Shown: positions 1-5,677 of the stretch, piece by piece
Position numbering within the stretch: position 1 is the stretch's first letter
Layout of the letters: each line of letters begins with the position of its first letter
DNA from: Clostridia bacterium
Lineage (GTDB): Bacteria; Bacillota_A; Clostridia; Oscillospirales; Acutalibacteraceae
Direction of reading: 5' to 3'
Assembly: GCA_017390825.1 (NCBI GenBank)
Contig: JAFPAK010000019.1
Coordinates: forward strand, 1 to 5,677
DNA: 5,677 nt
Program-made: the position numbers and the translations under genes
The notes under the pieces: model-generated
Seen by the model: the letters and a program-made list of their open reading frames with translations, nothing else
Databases searched by the model: none
What the model was told of the DNA's origin: nothing

Positions 1-424
1 CAACACCCTCAAAGCAGATATATTTTTTCATGCTTTCACTGCTTTCGGGGATCTCAAACTCACGGGTATACACACCTACAGGGTTTTTGCTTGGTACATA
101 CGGTGGATCGTAGGGGATAGGATATTCAAAATTAGTATATTGATGACTGTCGTATCCGTGTATCTGCCAGTTTGAAGGTACGGGAATAGTGTTGTCCTCA
201 GTCGGTGCTAAATGTACCTGATCTATGATATCCTGCGGTACCTCTGCAAGTGAGTTAAAGTAATCAAAATACCATCTTCCCGAAAGCATAATAACTCTTT
301 CGGATTGCTCACGGTTTCCGCCGACGGCAGATGCTGCCGATGAAAACGGTATATAGTAAGAGCGAGGGGGCAAACAGTTTACATGTAATGTTTCAAGATC
401 TTCGTGAAATTGCTGTAGCTTCAT
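1..424 (-). CDS. lacZ: Beta-galactosidase, glycoside hydrolase family 2, N-terminal part (runs off the left edge)
   Basis: Only the first 141 codons are in the window; translation from ATG at 424 stays open to base 1. GH2 beta-galactosidases hydrolyse terminal beta-D-galactosides such as lactose and are usually about 1000 residues, so the sugar-binding jelly-roll domain is only begun and the catalytic TIM barrel with its two glutamates lies outside. The family call rests on residues 81-104 (PVPSNWQIHGYD, then YTNFEYPIP) and 114-126 (NPVGVYTREFEIP), which match the characteristic start of the LacZ sugar-binding domain. Residues 47-54 (LSGRWYFDY) fit the usual 'LNG.W.F' strand just before it. 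No signal peptide is visible, which suggests a cytoplasmic enzyme. The start is set by AGGAG at 433-437, 8 bases before the ATG. The gene lies 11 bases after alr and is probably co-transcribed with it. I see no lactose regulator or transporter in the window. GH2 is solid from the motif; beta-galactosidase rather than another GH2 activity is likely but not proven. Confidence 0.85.
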   Translation of the reverse strand, partial: MKLQQFHEDLETLHVNCLPPRSYYIPFSSAASAVGGNREQSERVIMLSGRWYFDYFNSLAEVPQDIIDQVHLAPTEDNTIPVPSNWQIHGYDSHQYTNFEYPIPYDPPYVPSKNPVGVYTREFEIPESSESMKKYICFEGV

Positions 425-432
425 ATCTTTCA

Positions 433-438
433 CTCCTA
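433..438 (-). promoter_or_regulatory. Ribosome binding site of the beta-galactosidase gene, overlapping the alr stop codon
   Basis: On the minus strand TAGGAG contains both the alr stop TAG (438-436) and the AGGAG Shine-Dalgarno (437-433) for the ATG at 424, with 8 bases between. A ribosome finishing alr therefore sits on the next gene's binding site, which suggests coupled translation or reinitiation. The overlap is seen directly; the coupling is inferred. Confidence 0.75.
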
Positions 439-1617
439 ATCAATCTGTTTTAATATATAATTAACAAGCGAGTCAGGCTTATCTTTTTGCTTATATACTC
501 TTGTTACACGGCTGGATATACTGCACACCGCTTCATAGTTTATAGTATTGTATTTGTCTGCGTATTCCTCTACGGTAATACCGCCGGCACCGAACAGTAT
601 CACCTCGTCACCTTGCTTGACATCGGGAATATCGGTAACATCTATCATCATCTGATCCATACACACTTTGCCGATAACAGATGCAGGCTTTCCTTTGATC
701 GTTACAGTTCCGCAATTTGAAAGATATCGGGGATACCCATCTGCATAGCCTACGCTGACAGTTGCGATCCTCCTTACACTCTCTGCACAAAATGTTCTGC
801 CGTAGCTCACACAGTCACCTGCGTTGATTTCCTTAACACAGCTGACTGCTGCTTTGAAGGTCATTGCTGCTTTAAGTCCGTATTTATCTCTGAAATATTC
901 GGAAGGTTCAAGTCCATAAAGAATTATACCGGGGCGAACCATCGAAAGCTGCATTTTTTTTCGTGTCAGCGTTGCGGCAGAATTTGCACAATGCTTTATT
1001 TTAAGTGACAGACCTGCTGCTTCAAGCTTTGTTACAACATTGCAAAACAGCTCAAACTGGTGGTCGGTATGTTCACTTTGCTCGTCATTGCAATAATCAG
1101 ATGTTGCAAAATGAGTAAAGATGCCTTCTGCAACAATCCCTTTTTGAGTAGCGGAAGAATATATTTCATCCACACTGTCTGCATCACTATGATAATAGAA
1201 ACCAACTCTGGACATACCGGTGTCTATTTTGATATGAACTTTAACGCTGACATTAGCATCGATACAGCATTTTGAAAGTTGAGCGGCATATTCAGCACTG
1301 ATAAGTGCTTGCGAAATATCGTACTGATGAAGCTCCCAAGCACATTCGGGCGGTGTGTATCCCAATATCAGCACCGGCTTTTTAATGCCAAGCTGACGAA
1401 GCTGTATAGCTTCTTCGATATTTGATACAGCAAACCAATCAGTGCCGAGCTTATCAAAAAAAGGCGCTATTTTTTCAACACCGTGACCGTAAGCATCTGC
1501 CTTTACGACTGACATTATTAAACAATCATCGTCCAACTTTGATTTTATAAGATTGAAATTATCGGCGATATTATCCAGTGATATTTCAGCCCAGGCACGC
1601 CGCAATAAATTACTCAT
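436..1617 (-). CDS. alr: Alanine racemase (PLP-dependent)
   Basis: Interconverts L- and D-alanine in the cytoplasm, supplying D-Ala for D-Ala-D-Ala in peptidoglycan. The 393 residues match the usual length (about 370-390). The N-terminal TIM barrel carries the PLP-binding lysine K39 in VVKADAYGHG. Further barrel residues expected to hold the cofactor or substrate are R137 (GMSRVGF), H169 (THFATSD), S213 (HCANSAAT) and R228 (VRPGIILYG). The C-terminal beta domain has the second catalytic base Y272 in SYGRTF, Y295 in GYADGYPR and the substrate-site loop at 319-327 (CMDQMMIDV). No key residue is missing. The start ATG at 1617 is preceded by AGAAGGT (1627-1633) with 9 bases of spacing, and RRAWAEI right after the start is the normal Alr beginning. 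It lies 197 bp after the U32 gene on the same strand, with no clear terminator or promoter between them, so whether it has its own promoter is open. Whether this is the only alr copy, biosynthetic or catabolic, cannot be told from the window. Confidence 0.97.
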   Translation of the reverse strand: MSNLLRRAWAEISLDNIADNFNLIKSKLDDDCLIMSVVKADAYGHGVEKIAPFFDKLGTDWFAVSNIEEAIQLRQLGIKKPVLILGYTPPECAWELHQYDISQALISAEYAAQLSKCCIDANVSVKVHIKIDTGMSRVGFYYHSDADSVDEIYSSATQKGIVAEGIFTHFATSDYCNDEQSEHTDHQFELFCNVVTKLEAAGLSLKIKHCANSAATLTRKKMQLSMVRPGIILYGLEPSEYFRDKYGLKAAMTFKAAVSCVKEINAGDCVSYGRTFCAESVRRIATVSVGYADGYPRYLSNCGTVTIKGKPASVIGKVCMDQMMIDVTDIPDVKQGDEVILFGAGGITVEEYADKYNTINYEAVCSISSRVTRVYKQKDKPDSLVNYILKQID

Positions 1618-1814
1618 GATTTTATTACCTTCTTGTGTGCAATTAATTAGATTTTAAGCATATAATAAATCTATATATTATTTTTTAGGTAGTGAATTTT
1701 ATGATCTGTTACAACACAAAACAAAACGAAGAAAAACAAGAAACAGAAGTAGAGGATGTTGATGATTACATCTTCAAAAACGAGGATGTGAAACTTCATT
1801 CTGAGCGTTAAAGC
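1618..1814. other. 197-bp AT-rich gap between alr and the U32 gene
   Basis: The half next to alr (1640-1690) is very AT-rich and holds a plus-strand TATAAT at 1661-1666, plus several weak minus-strand -10-like hexamers such as TATTAT at 1667-1662. No -35 element is well placed for either strand, so I do not assign a promoter. The half next to the U32 gene is purine-rich on the plus strand and carries the possible mini-gene at 1701-1811. No GC-rich hairpin with a T-tract is visible after the U32 stop, so read-through from zapA and the U32 gene into alr is possible. Confidence 0.5.
1701..1811 (+). CDS. Possible 36-residue acidic small protein, unknown function
   Basis: ATG at 1701 opens 36 codons ending in TAA at 1811. 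The protein begins MICYNTKQNEEKQETEVEDV and is strongly acidic (11 Asp/Glu against 5 Lys/Arg), with no membrane segment and no family I recognise. Support for it being a gene: it fills most of a gap that otherwise has no gene, the plus strand is purine-rich as coding strands usually are, a weak Shine-Dalgarno (AGG at 1687-1689, within AGGTAGTGA) precedes the ATG at a longish 11 bases, and a perfect TATAAT stands at 1661-1666. Against: the -35 is poor, it is short, and the opposite strand also has an open frame of 42 codons (1671-1799) that would encode a hydrophobic peptide but lacks a ribosome binding site. It points away from alr and ends only 3 bases before the stop codon of the convergent U32 gene, with no terminator between them. 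Conservation in relatives would decide. Confidence 0.4.
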   Translation: MICYNTKQNEEKQETEVEDVDDYIFKNEDVKLHSER

Positions 1815-3842
1815 TTATTCAACGGGACGGAATAACATTCCTCTTGTGAAGTCACCCGATGGGGATGAATTAGTTTTATACGCTTTAAATATATTCTCAA
1901 TCTCTTCAGGAGTTTCGTCAGTAAAATAGAAAGCAGTTATGTCAACCTTGCCTAAAATTGACGGCTTATCACCAATGTATAACGGACGGTCATTGTAAAG
2001 CCTAGTTGCGCCGTCAGTACACATAAGCGGGAAAGTTGTTTTTCTGTCCTTAATACTGCACTCTCCGCAACTGCCGTGTGCTTTTGCAGGGCAGGTACGA
2101 AGCAGCATAAGCGGAAGCCTGCCATATGCAAAAATACCGATTGGCTTTGCGGTGCTGATTTTTGAAATTGCCGTTTCATCTGTTTCAGCACTCAATATAA
2201 CTTCGTCAGCCTTGATGAAATCTGCACAGTAGGAATTAAGCACATTAAGCCCGGTCCCTGCAACGATCTTCATACCGAATTTTTTTATTAGAGACACTGC
2301 TCCAATGTTATCTGCCATAGCGTATTTAATGCCGAGTGACGCCATTTTAAATAAAGCATCTGCCACTCTTTTTTCGTCACCGAAAAAGTAAGCAGGTGTG
2401 CGAACAGCAATATTGAAGCCTTTGTTTATCGCATATTTTACCGTGTCAATATCCGAATATAGCGGAATAAACCAAAGGTCTGCATCCTCTTTGTTTGTAA
2501 GCTGCAATATATCGTTTACGATAGCGTATATCTTTTTTTCGTGTTTTGATTTAGGAGTTAATGATATATCGGGATATACAAACTCATACGGTCTGCATTC
2601 TGCTCTTTTTTCATAAAGCTTTTGTAAAAGCTCTGTTTTCAATGCATTGATGATCGATGCTTTTACACATAGTCCGTCATCTATTTCAATATCACATTGC
2701 TTTACTTTGAATACCGTACCGCCGCATTTCGTGAGCTTGGATTTGATAAATTCAGCATCAGTGGGTATGTTGAAAGCAGTTTCGGCGCATTCATCGCTTA
2801 TAATTGATACAAAGTTTTTGCCGTCATCAGCAAAGAGCTTGATTTTTTCATCGTGCCTGATTTGTGCTTTGATACTTATTTCTACCGATTGCCGTTCTTT
2901 ACGGTAAAGCTCGTGGATAGAGTTCTTGACCGACTTCGTTAACCCAACATCTTCATCGCTTCTTGTACCGAACATATCTGCATTTTTGGATGCTTTATAG
3001 TATCCGTCAGAAAAGCCAGAACGGGAAAATACTTTTGATAGGGTTGCTGTTTTACTTTCTAATTCGGGAGAATTATTACGGGCTGACAGCGCAGCGTCTA
3101 CCGCAGCAGCAGAGTATTCAGGCGTTTTTAATCTTCCTTCAATTTTAAGTGAGGCGATACCTATTTTCTTAAAATCGTTAAAATAGCGGTAGAGGTTCAT
3201 ATCTTTTAAGCTTAGATCATAACCGTTACCACCTTTGACTGAAAAGGGGAGACGGCACGGTCCGGCACACATACCTCTGTTGCCGCTTCTGCCTCCAAGC
3301 ACCGCACTGAAAAGACATTGTCCCGATACCGACATACAAACAGCACCCTGAACAAAAAGCTCCAGCTCAATACCAATTTCGTTGGCATACTGTGCAATAT
3401 CTTCTATCTCAGCTTTAGAAAGCTCTCTGGCAAGTACAACACGCTTGAAGCCAAGACGGTGAAAATACTCTACACCGCTTTTGGTATGAACCGAGCATTG
3501 TGTGGATGCGTGAAGCGGCAGTTGAGGACTTGCTTTACGGATAAGTGAGGCAAGGCCGAGATCCTGAATGATGATACCGTCAATACCGGCATTGGCTGCT
3601 GACTTTGCAGTAGCAAGTGCATCCGTAATCTCACTATCTCTTACAAGCGTATTGAGTGTCAGATAGCATTTCACTCCTGCTGCGTGGCAATATGAAACGA
3701 CACCGCTTAATTCATCAAGCGAAAAATTAGCGGCTCTTCGTCTTGCGTTAAAGTTGCCTGCACCGAAATAGACAGCATCTGCCCCTGCTCTTACAGCGGC
3801 AATGAGTGCGTCCTTCGTGCCTGCGGGTGCAAGTATTTCCAT
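1815..3842 (-). CDS. U32-family protein, long form (probable Fe-S RNA-hydroxylase-like enzyme)
   Basis: 675 residues if started at ATG 3842. The start MEILAPAG, followed by GADAVYFG, is the classic beginning of the U32 TIM-barrel domain. The U32 signature is complete at residues 161-179 (ELFVQGAVCMSVSGQCLFS) and is followed by NRGMCAGPCRLPF. C169, C176, C192 and C196 form a cysteine set of the kind that holds a [4Fe-4S] cluster in characterised relatives. A less conserved middle region (about 300-430) corresponds to the DUF3656-like insert of long members. A second barrel-like half ends with GRLPLM and another cysteine set, C584, C592, C595 and C608. Long relatives such as RlhA (YdcP) hydroxylate 23S rRNA and TrhP types hydroxylate tRNA U34; older annotations say 'collagenase-like protease'. 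The actual substrate here is unknown, and I infer RNA modification over proteolysis from the family. An upstream in-frame TTG at 3857 would lie inside zapA and has no ribosome binding site; ATG 3842 fits the family start and begins one base after the zapA stop. No strong Shine-Dalgarno is seen, so it probably relies on coupling to zapA. Confidence 0.88.
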   Translation of the reverse strand: MEILAPAGTKDALIAAVRAGADAVYFGAGNFNARRRAANFSLDELSGVVSYCHAAGVKCYLTLNTLVRDSEITDALATAKSAANAGIDGIIIQDLGLASLIRKASPQLPLHASTQCSVHTKSGVEYFHRLGFKRVVLARELSKAEIEDIAQYANEIGIELELFVQGAVCMSVSGQCLFSAVLGGRSGNRGMCAGPCRLPFSVKGGNGYDLSLKDMNLYRYFNDFKKIGIASLKIEGRLKTPEYSAAAVDAALSARNNSPELESKTATLSKVFSRSGFSDGYYKASKNADMFGTRSDEDVGLTKSVKNSIHELYRKERQSVEISIKAQIRHDEKIKLFADDGKNFVSIISDECAETAFNIPTDAEFIKSKLTKCGGTVFKVKQCDIEIDDGLCVKASIINALKTELLQKLYEKRAECRPYEFVYPDISLTPKSKHEKKIYAIVNDILQLTNKEDADLWFIPLYSDIDTVKYAINKGFNIAVRTPAYFFGDEKRVADALFKMASLGIKYAMADNIGAVSLIKKFGMKIVAGTGLNVLNSYCADFIKADEVILSAETDETAISKISTAKPIGIFAYGRLPLMLLRTCPAKAHGSCGECSIKDRKTTFPLMCTDGATRLYNDRPLYIGDKPSILGKVDITAFYFTDETPEEIENIFKAYKTNSSPSGDFTRGMLFRPVE

Positions 3843-3843
3843 T

Positions 3844-4191
3844 TTATTGGCGTGCAAGCTTTGCTCTTAAAGTCTGGTTTTCTTTGTTGAGACGCTCGAT
3901 CTCACGACGCGCTTCGTCCGATTCAAGACGTGCGCAGGCGATCTCATCGCCGAGCTCATTTATTTTATTTTCGAGCGAAACAGTATCCATTTTAACTTTT
4001 TTAGCTTCGTCACAATATTCAAGTGCGGTGAATATTGCAGCAGCTGAGACCGAAAGAAATGACTTACTGTTCATCATATCGTTGATCTTGCGGTTGACTT
4101 CACCTGCGACTGCCTGCATATAAGCCTCGTTGTCGTCAGTAGTGATAAATAGATCCATACCGCCTACAGTAAGCTTGATCTTATTTGCCAT
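3844..4191 (-). CDS. zapA: Cell division protein ZapA
   Basis: 115 residues, within the usual ZapA range of about 85-130. ZapA binds FtsZ at midcell and promotes bundling and stability of the division ring. The N-terminal domain (residues 1-45) begins MANKIKLTVGGMDLFITTDD, the usual beta-strand start, then has the helix YMQAVAGEVNRKINDMM. From about residue 66 to the end (KMDTVSLENKINELGDE onward) it is a charged heptad-like coiled coil, as expected for the dimer/tetramer stalk. ATG 4191 is chosen over an in-frame TTG at 4215 because AAGGAG (4200-4205) lies 8 bases before it and because MANKIKLTVGG is where the family begins. It heads the zapA-U32 pair, an arrangement I recall as common in Clostridia. 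The reading frame closes with TAA one base before the U32 start. Confidence 0.92.
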   Translation of the reverse strand: MANKIKLTVGGMDLFITTDDNEAYMQAVAGEVNRKINDMMNSKSFLSVSAAAIFTALEYCDEAKKVKMDTVSLENKINELGDEIACARLESDEARREIERLNKENQTLRAKLARQ

Positions 4192-4242
4192 AACTCTTTC
4201 TCCTTGTTTACACAAATGAATATAATTACTCTATTTTAAATC

Positions 4243-4248
4243 ATTATA
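4243..4248 (-). promoter_or_regulatory. Candidate -10 element for zapA and the U32 gene
   Basis: The minus strand reads TATAAT from 4248 to 4243, 51 bases upstream of the zapA ATG. At 17 bp spacing the -35 position (4266-4271) reads TTTTAT, a poor match, so this is a strong -10 with a weak -35 in very AT-rich DNA. Confidence 0.45.
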
Positions 4249-4290
4249 CTACATTTTTTATAAATATAAAAGAGTTTTAAGAGAAAAATC

Positions 4291-4319
4291 TTGAAAAAAT
4301 GCTGAAAATGAGTTAAAGT
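4291..4319 (+). promoter_or_regulatory. Candidate sigma-A-type promoter for the beta-helix acetyltransferase gene
   Basis: TTGAAA (4291-4296) and TAAAGT (4314-4319) are separated by 17 bp, matching the -35/-10 consensus at 5 and 4 positions. A second possible pair is CTGAAA (4302-4307) and TATATA (4325-4330), also 17 bp apart but closer to the ribosome binding site. The choice between them cannot be made from sequence. The promoter diverges from the zapA -10 within the 157-bp gap between the two genes. Confidence 0.4.
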
Positions 4320-4348
4320 ATAGTTATATAGTAACAGAGGTGTCTTGA

Positions 4349-5011
4349 ATGAAAGAATTAGAAATAAATAATCTGCTTGATCTGTCTAAAACAATTGCGG
4401 CTTCGCTGTTTAGTGATAAAACCTATCCTTACGAGGTTTTACCGCTTATTGGAGAATATATTGTAAAGCTGCAGGCATCACTTGATAAAAATGAGTTTAA
4501 TATAGCAGGTGATGTTTATATTCATAAAACTGCAAAGGTTGCGCCGTCTGCAAGTATAAACGGACCGTGTATAATTGATGCAGGCGCAGAAGTACGCCAC
4601 TGTGCTTTTGTCAGAGGTAATGCGATAGTTGGTAAAAATAGCGTTGTAGGCAATTCCACTGAGCTTAAAAACGTAGTGCTTTTTGATAATGTTCAGGTAC
4701 CGCATTACAATTATGTGGGCGACTCGGTGCTTGGCTATAAGTCTCATATGGGCGCAGGTTCAATCGCCTCTAATCTTAAAAGTGATAAATCGCTTGTGTG
4801 TGTTAATGTAAACGGAAGTAAAGTGCCTACAGGACTTAAAAAGTTCGGAATAATACTCGGCGATAATGTTGAGGTAGGATGCGGCAGCGTGCTAAATCCC
4901 GGTACGGTTATCGGCAGAAATACAAATGTATATCCGCTTTCTGCCGTGAGAGGGTATATACCGAAAAATAGCATATACAAAAAAGCCGGAGAAATCGCAG
5001 AAAAGAGATAA
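4349..5011 (+). CDS. Stand-alone left-handed beta-helix acetyltransferase, like the C-terminal domain of GlmU
   Basis: 220 residues. Residues 1-50 are a helical leader (YPYEVLPLIGEYI is typical of the family). From about 56 hexapeptide repeats (I/V-G-x4) form a left-handed beta helix, the fold of trimeric acyl- and acetyltransferases. Aligned without gaps to GlmU of E. coli from memory, R89 (FVRGNA), K107 (GNSTELK), the catalytic base H119 and Y122 (VPHYNYVGD), and N142 (GAGSIASN) match R333, K351, H363, Y366 and N386, all at an offset of 244. GlmU acetylates glucosamine-1-phosphate with acetyl-CoA, so acetylation of an amino-sugar phosphate is a reasonable inference. The uridyltransferase domain is absent. 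H133 replaces GlmU N377, and about 15 extra residues (around 150-168, with KVPTGLKKFG) precede the final repeats. Such proteins are often annotated as 'UDP-GlcNAc pyrophosphorylase', which the missing domain does not support. AGAGG (4336-4340) lies 8 bases before the ATG. The gene appears to be transcribed alone, with its own terminator. Confidence 0.85.
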   Translation: MKELEINNLLDLSKTIAASLFSDKTYPYEVLPLIGEYIVKLQASLDKNEFNIAGDVYIHKTAKVAPSASINGPCIIDAGAEVRHCAFVRGNAIVGKNSVVGNSTELKNVVLFDNVQVPHYNYVGDSVLGYKSHMGAGSIASNLKSDKSLVCVNVNGSKVPTGLKKFGIILGDNVEVGCGSVLNPGTVIGRNTNVYPLSAVRGYIPKNSIYKKAGEIAEKR

Positions 5012-5020
5012 GTAAAAATT

Positions 5021-5057
5021 GTACGCCGTACATCGTGAAGATGTACGGCGTACTTTT
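5021..5057. terminator. Perfect 14-bp hairpin, bidirectional rho-independent terminator
   Basis: Arms 5021-5034 (GTACGCCGTACATC) and 5040-5053 are exact reverse complements around a 5-base loop, GTGAA. TTTT (5054-5057) follows on the plus strand, and the minus strand reads AATTTTT after its copy of the stem. It starts 10 bases after the stop of the beta-helix gene and stands between two convergent genes, so it can serve both. The plus-strand T-tract is short but directly adjacent to the stem. Confidence 0.9.
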
Positions 5058-5677
5058 ATGCTATTTTTGCGATTATCCTGCTACACAGCTTGTTATATCC
5101 GCTGTATTTTTTTATAAGCTCGACCACAATTGAAACAGCGAGTGACAGACCAATCAGAACTGCTACTATAACAAGCGGATATTTTAATCCGTAAATAAAA
5201 TCTTTTAATATATATCCACGCAGTATAGTATGGAATAAAAATATGTTCATTGAATGTTTACCGAGGAACTGAAGCACGGTATTAATGATCGGTATCGGGA
5301 TGACGATAGTGTAGCAATATATTATTACAAACAACGGAATAATACCGTCACGCAGATAACTTATTTTTGCAAATACATTCTGCCTTGCATATATGCAAAA
5401 CAGCAATACAGCAGTATATATAACAAGCTTAATAATATAATCTGTATATCTATTTTTGACTATTTTAAAGTCTTTGATTTTAGCAAGCAGATTGCGGTCT
5501 GCACATATCATACCGAGAGCCAATGTAAACAGCCATCTTATCAAATCAAAGTTAAGCGTTTCAAAAAGCCCGCAGAACATAAATGTAACAATAAGCAAAG
5601 CAATAGCGCCGAAACGCTTGTAAAGCAAGAAGAACATCGGTGTTATAACAACTATAATTACCGCAAGACTCATATAC
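5056..5677 (-). CDS. Acyltransferase-3-type integral membrane protein, C-terminal part (runs off the right edge)
   Basis: The frame is open to the window's edge; codons upstream of the Met at 5673 continue without a stop, so that Met is probably internal. Members of this family are usually 330-400 residues with about ten membrane segments, and the 205 or so residues here would be the C-terminal half. About six hydrophobic segments are visible (near residues 2-18, 23-38, 44-58, 79-96, 110-130 and 165-187, counting from the Met at 5673), plus a shorter one around 141-155. The best family signal is FLGKHSMNIFLFHT (136-149), the typical 'lG..S..iYl.H' motif near the end of acyltransferase-3 proteins, and WLFTLALGMICA (47-58) matches the usual 'f.lGm..a' segment. 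Such proteins acylate cell-surface sugars, peptidoglycan or exported glycans; the catalytic N-terminal histidine region is outside the window, so the substrate cannot be proposed. The stop TAA (5058-5056) overlaps the T-tract of the shared terminator. Confidence 0.75.
   Translation of the reverse strand, partial: YMSLAVIIVVITPMFFLLYKRFGAIALLIVTFMFCGLFETLNFDLIRWLFTLALGMICADRNLLAKIKDFKIVKNRYTDYIIKLVIYTAVLLFCIYARQNVFAKISYLRDGIIPLFVIIYCYTIVIPIPIINTVLQFLGKHSMNIFLFHTILRGYILKDFIYGLKYPLVIVAVLIGLSLAVSIVVELIKKYSGYNKLCSRIIAKIA

Noticed and set aside
487..720. Open frames antisense to alr (also 1060-1275), to the U32 gene (2398-2616, 2647-2907, 3318-3548) and to the beta-helix gene (4478-4747, 4744-4980)
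   Set aside because: Each lies wholly within a well-supported gene on the other strand, has no recognisable domain, and shows composition expected of a shadow frame.
1662..1686. ATAATA / TATTAT inverted repeat followed by a run of T, resembling a terminator
   Set aside because: The stem is only 6 bp and all A/T with an 8-base loop, expected by chance in such AT-rich DNA and too weak to end transcription. It more likely belongs to a promoter region.
1671..1799. 42-codon minus-strand frame for a hydrophobic peptide between the U32 gene and alr
   Set aside because: There is no Shine-Dalgarno before its ATG, and a Phe/Leu/Val-rich product is what the reverse of a purine-rich strand gives automatically. 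The plus-strand frame is the better candidate.
3843..3857. Upstream TTG start extending the U32 protein by 5 residues
   Set aside because: It lies inside zapA, has no ribosome binding site, and the family begins at MEILAPAG, which the ATG at 3842 gives exactly.
4192..4215. Upstream TTG start extending ZapA by 8 residues
   Set aside because: The extension would be translated from the ribosome binding site itself (AAGGAG at 4200-4205); the ATG at 4191 fits both that site and the family.
4192..4348. Search for a riboswitch, T-box or small RNA between the divergent genes
   Set aside because: No stable hairpin or known leader motif is visible; the 157 bp are AT-rich and explained by divergent promoters and ribosome binding sites.

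Overview
The window looks like chromosomal housekeeping DNA from a moderately AT-rich, low-GC Gram-positive bacterium. My best guess is a gut Clostridia of the Ruminococcus/Oscillospiraceae type. This is inferred from the zapA plus long U32-protein gene pair, the Firmicutes-style Shine-Dalgarno sequences (AAGGAG, AGGAG), codon use, and a GH2 beta-galactosidase beside an alanine racemase. No sequence search was possible, so the taxonomy is a guess.

Layout, left to right. A minus-strand block runs from about 4191 down to 1: zapA (cell division), a long U32-family protein (probable Fe-S RNA-hydroxylase-like enzyme, formerly 'collagenase-like peptidase'), a 197-bp gap, alr (alanine racemase), and the N-terminal 141 codons of a GH2 beta-galactosidase cut off by the window's left edge. 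zapA and the U32 gene are one base apart. The alr stop codon lies inside the ribosome binding site of the beta-galactosidase gene. The gap between the U32 gene and alr contains a possible 36-codon acidic mini-gene on the plus strand. Divergent from zapA, on the plus strand, is a single gene for a left-handed beta-helix protein that keeps most of the acetyltransferase active site of GlmU but lacks the uridyltransferase domain. It ends at a perfect 14-bp hairpin terminator shared with a convergent minus-strand gene. That gene, cut off by the right edge, encodes the C-terminal half of an acyltransferase-3-type membrane protein.

How the genes fit together. Alr (D-alanine supply), ZapA (FtsZ-ring support) and the GlmU-like acetyltransferase (possibly amino-sugar metabolism) all touch cell-wall growth and division, but nothing in the sequence proves a shared pathway. 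I found no mobile element, CRISPR array, rRNA, tRNA or riboswitch, and no convincing new multi-gene system. The most useful leads are the mini-gene at 1701-1811, the GlmU-like active site in the stand-alone beta-helix protein, the two four-cysteine clusters in the U32 protein, and the compact gene junctions.
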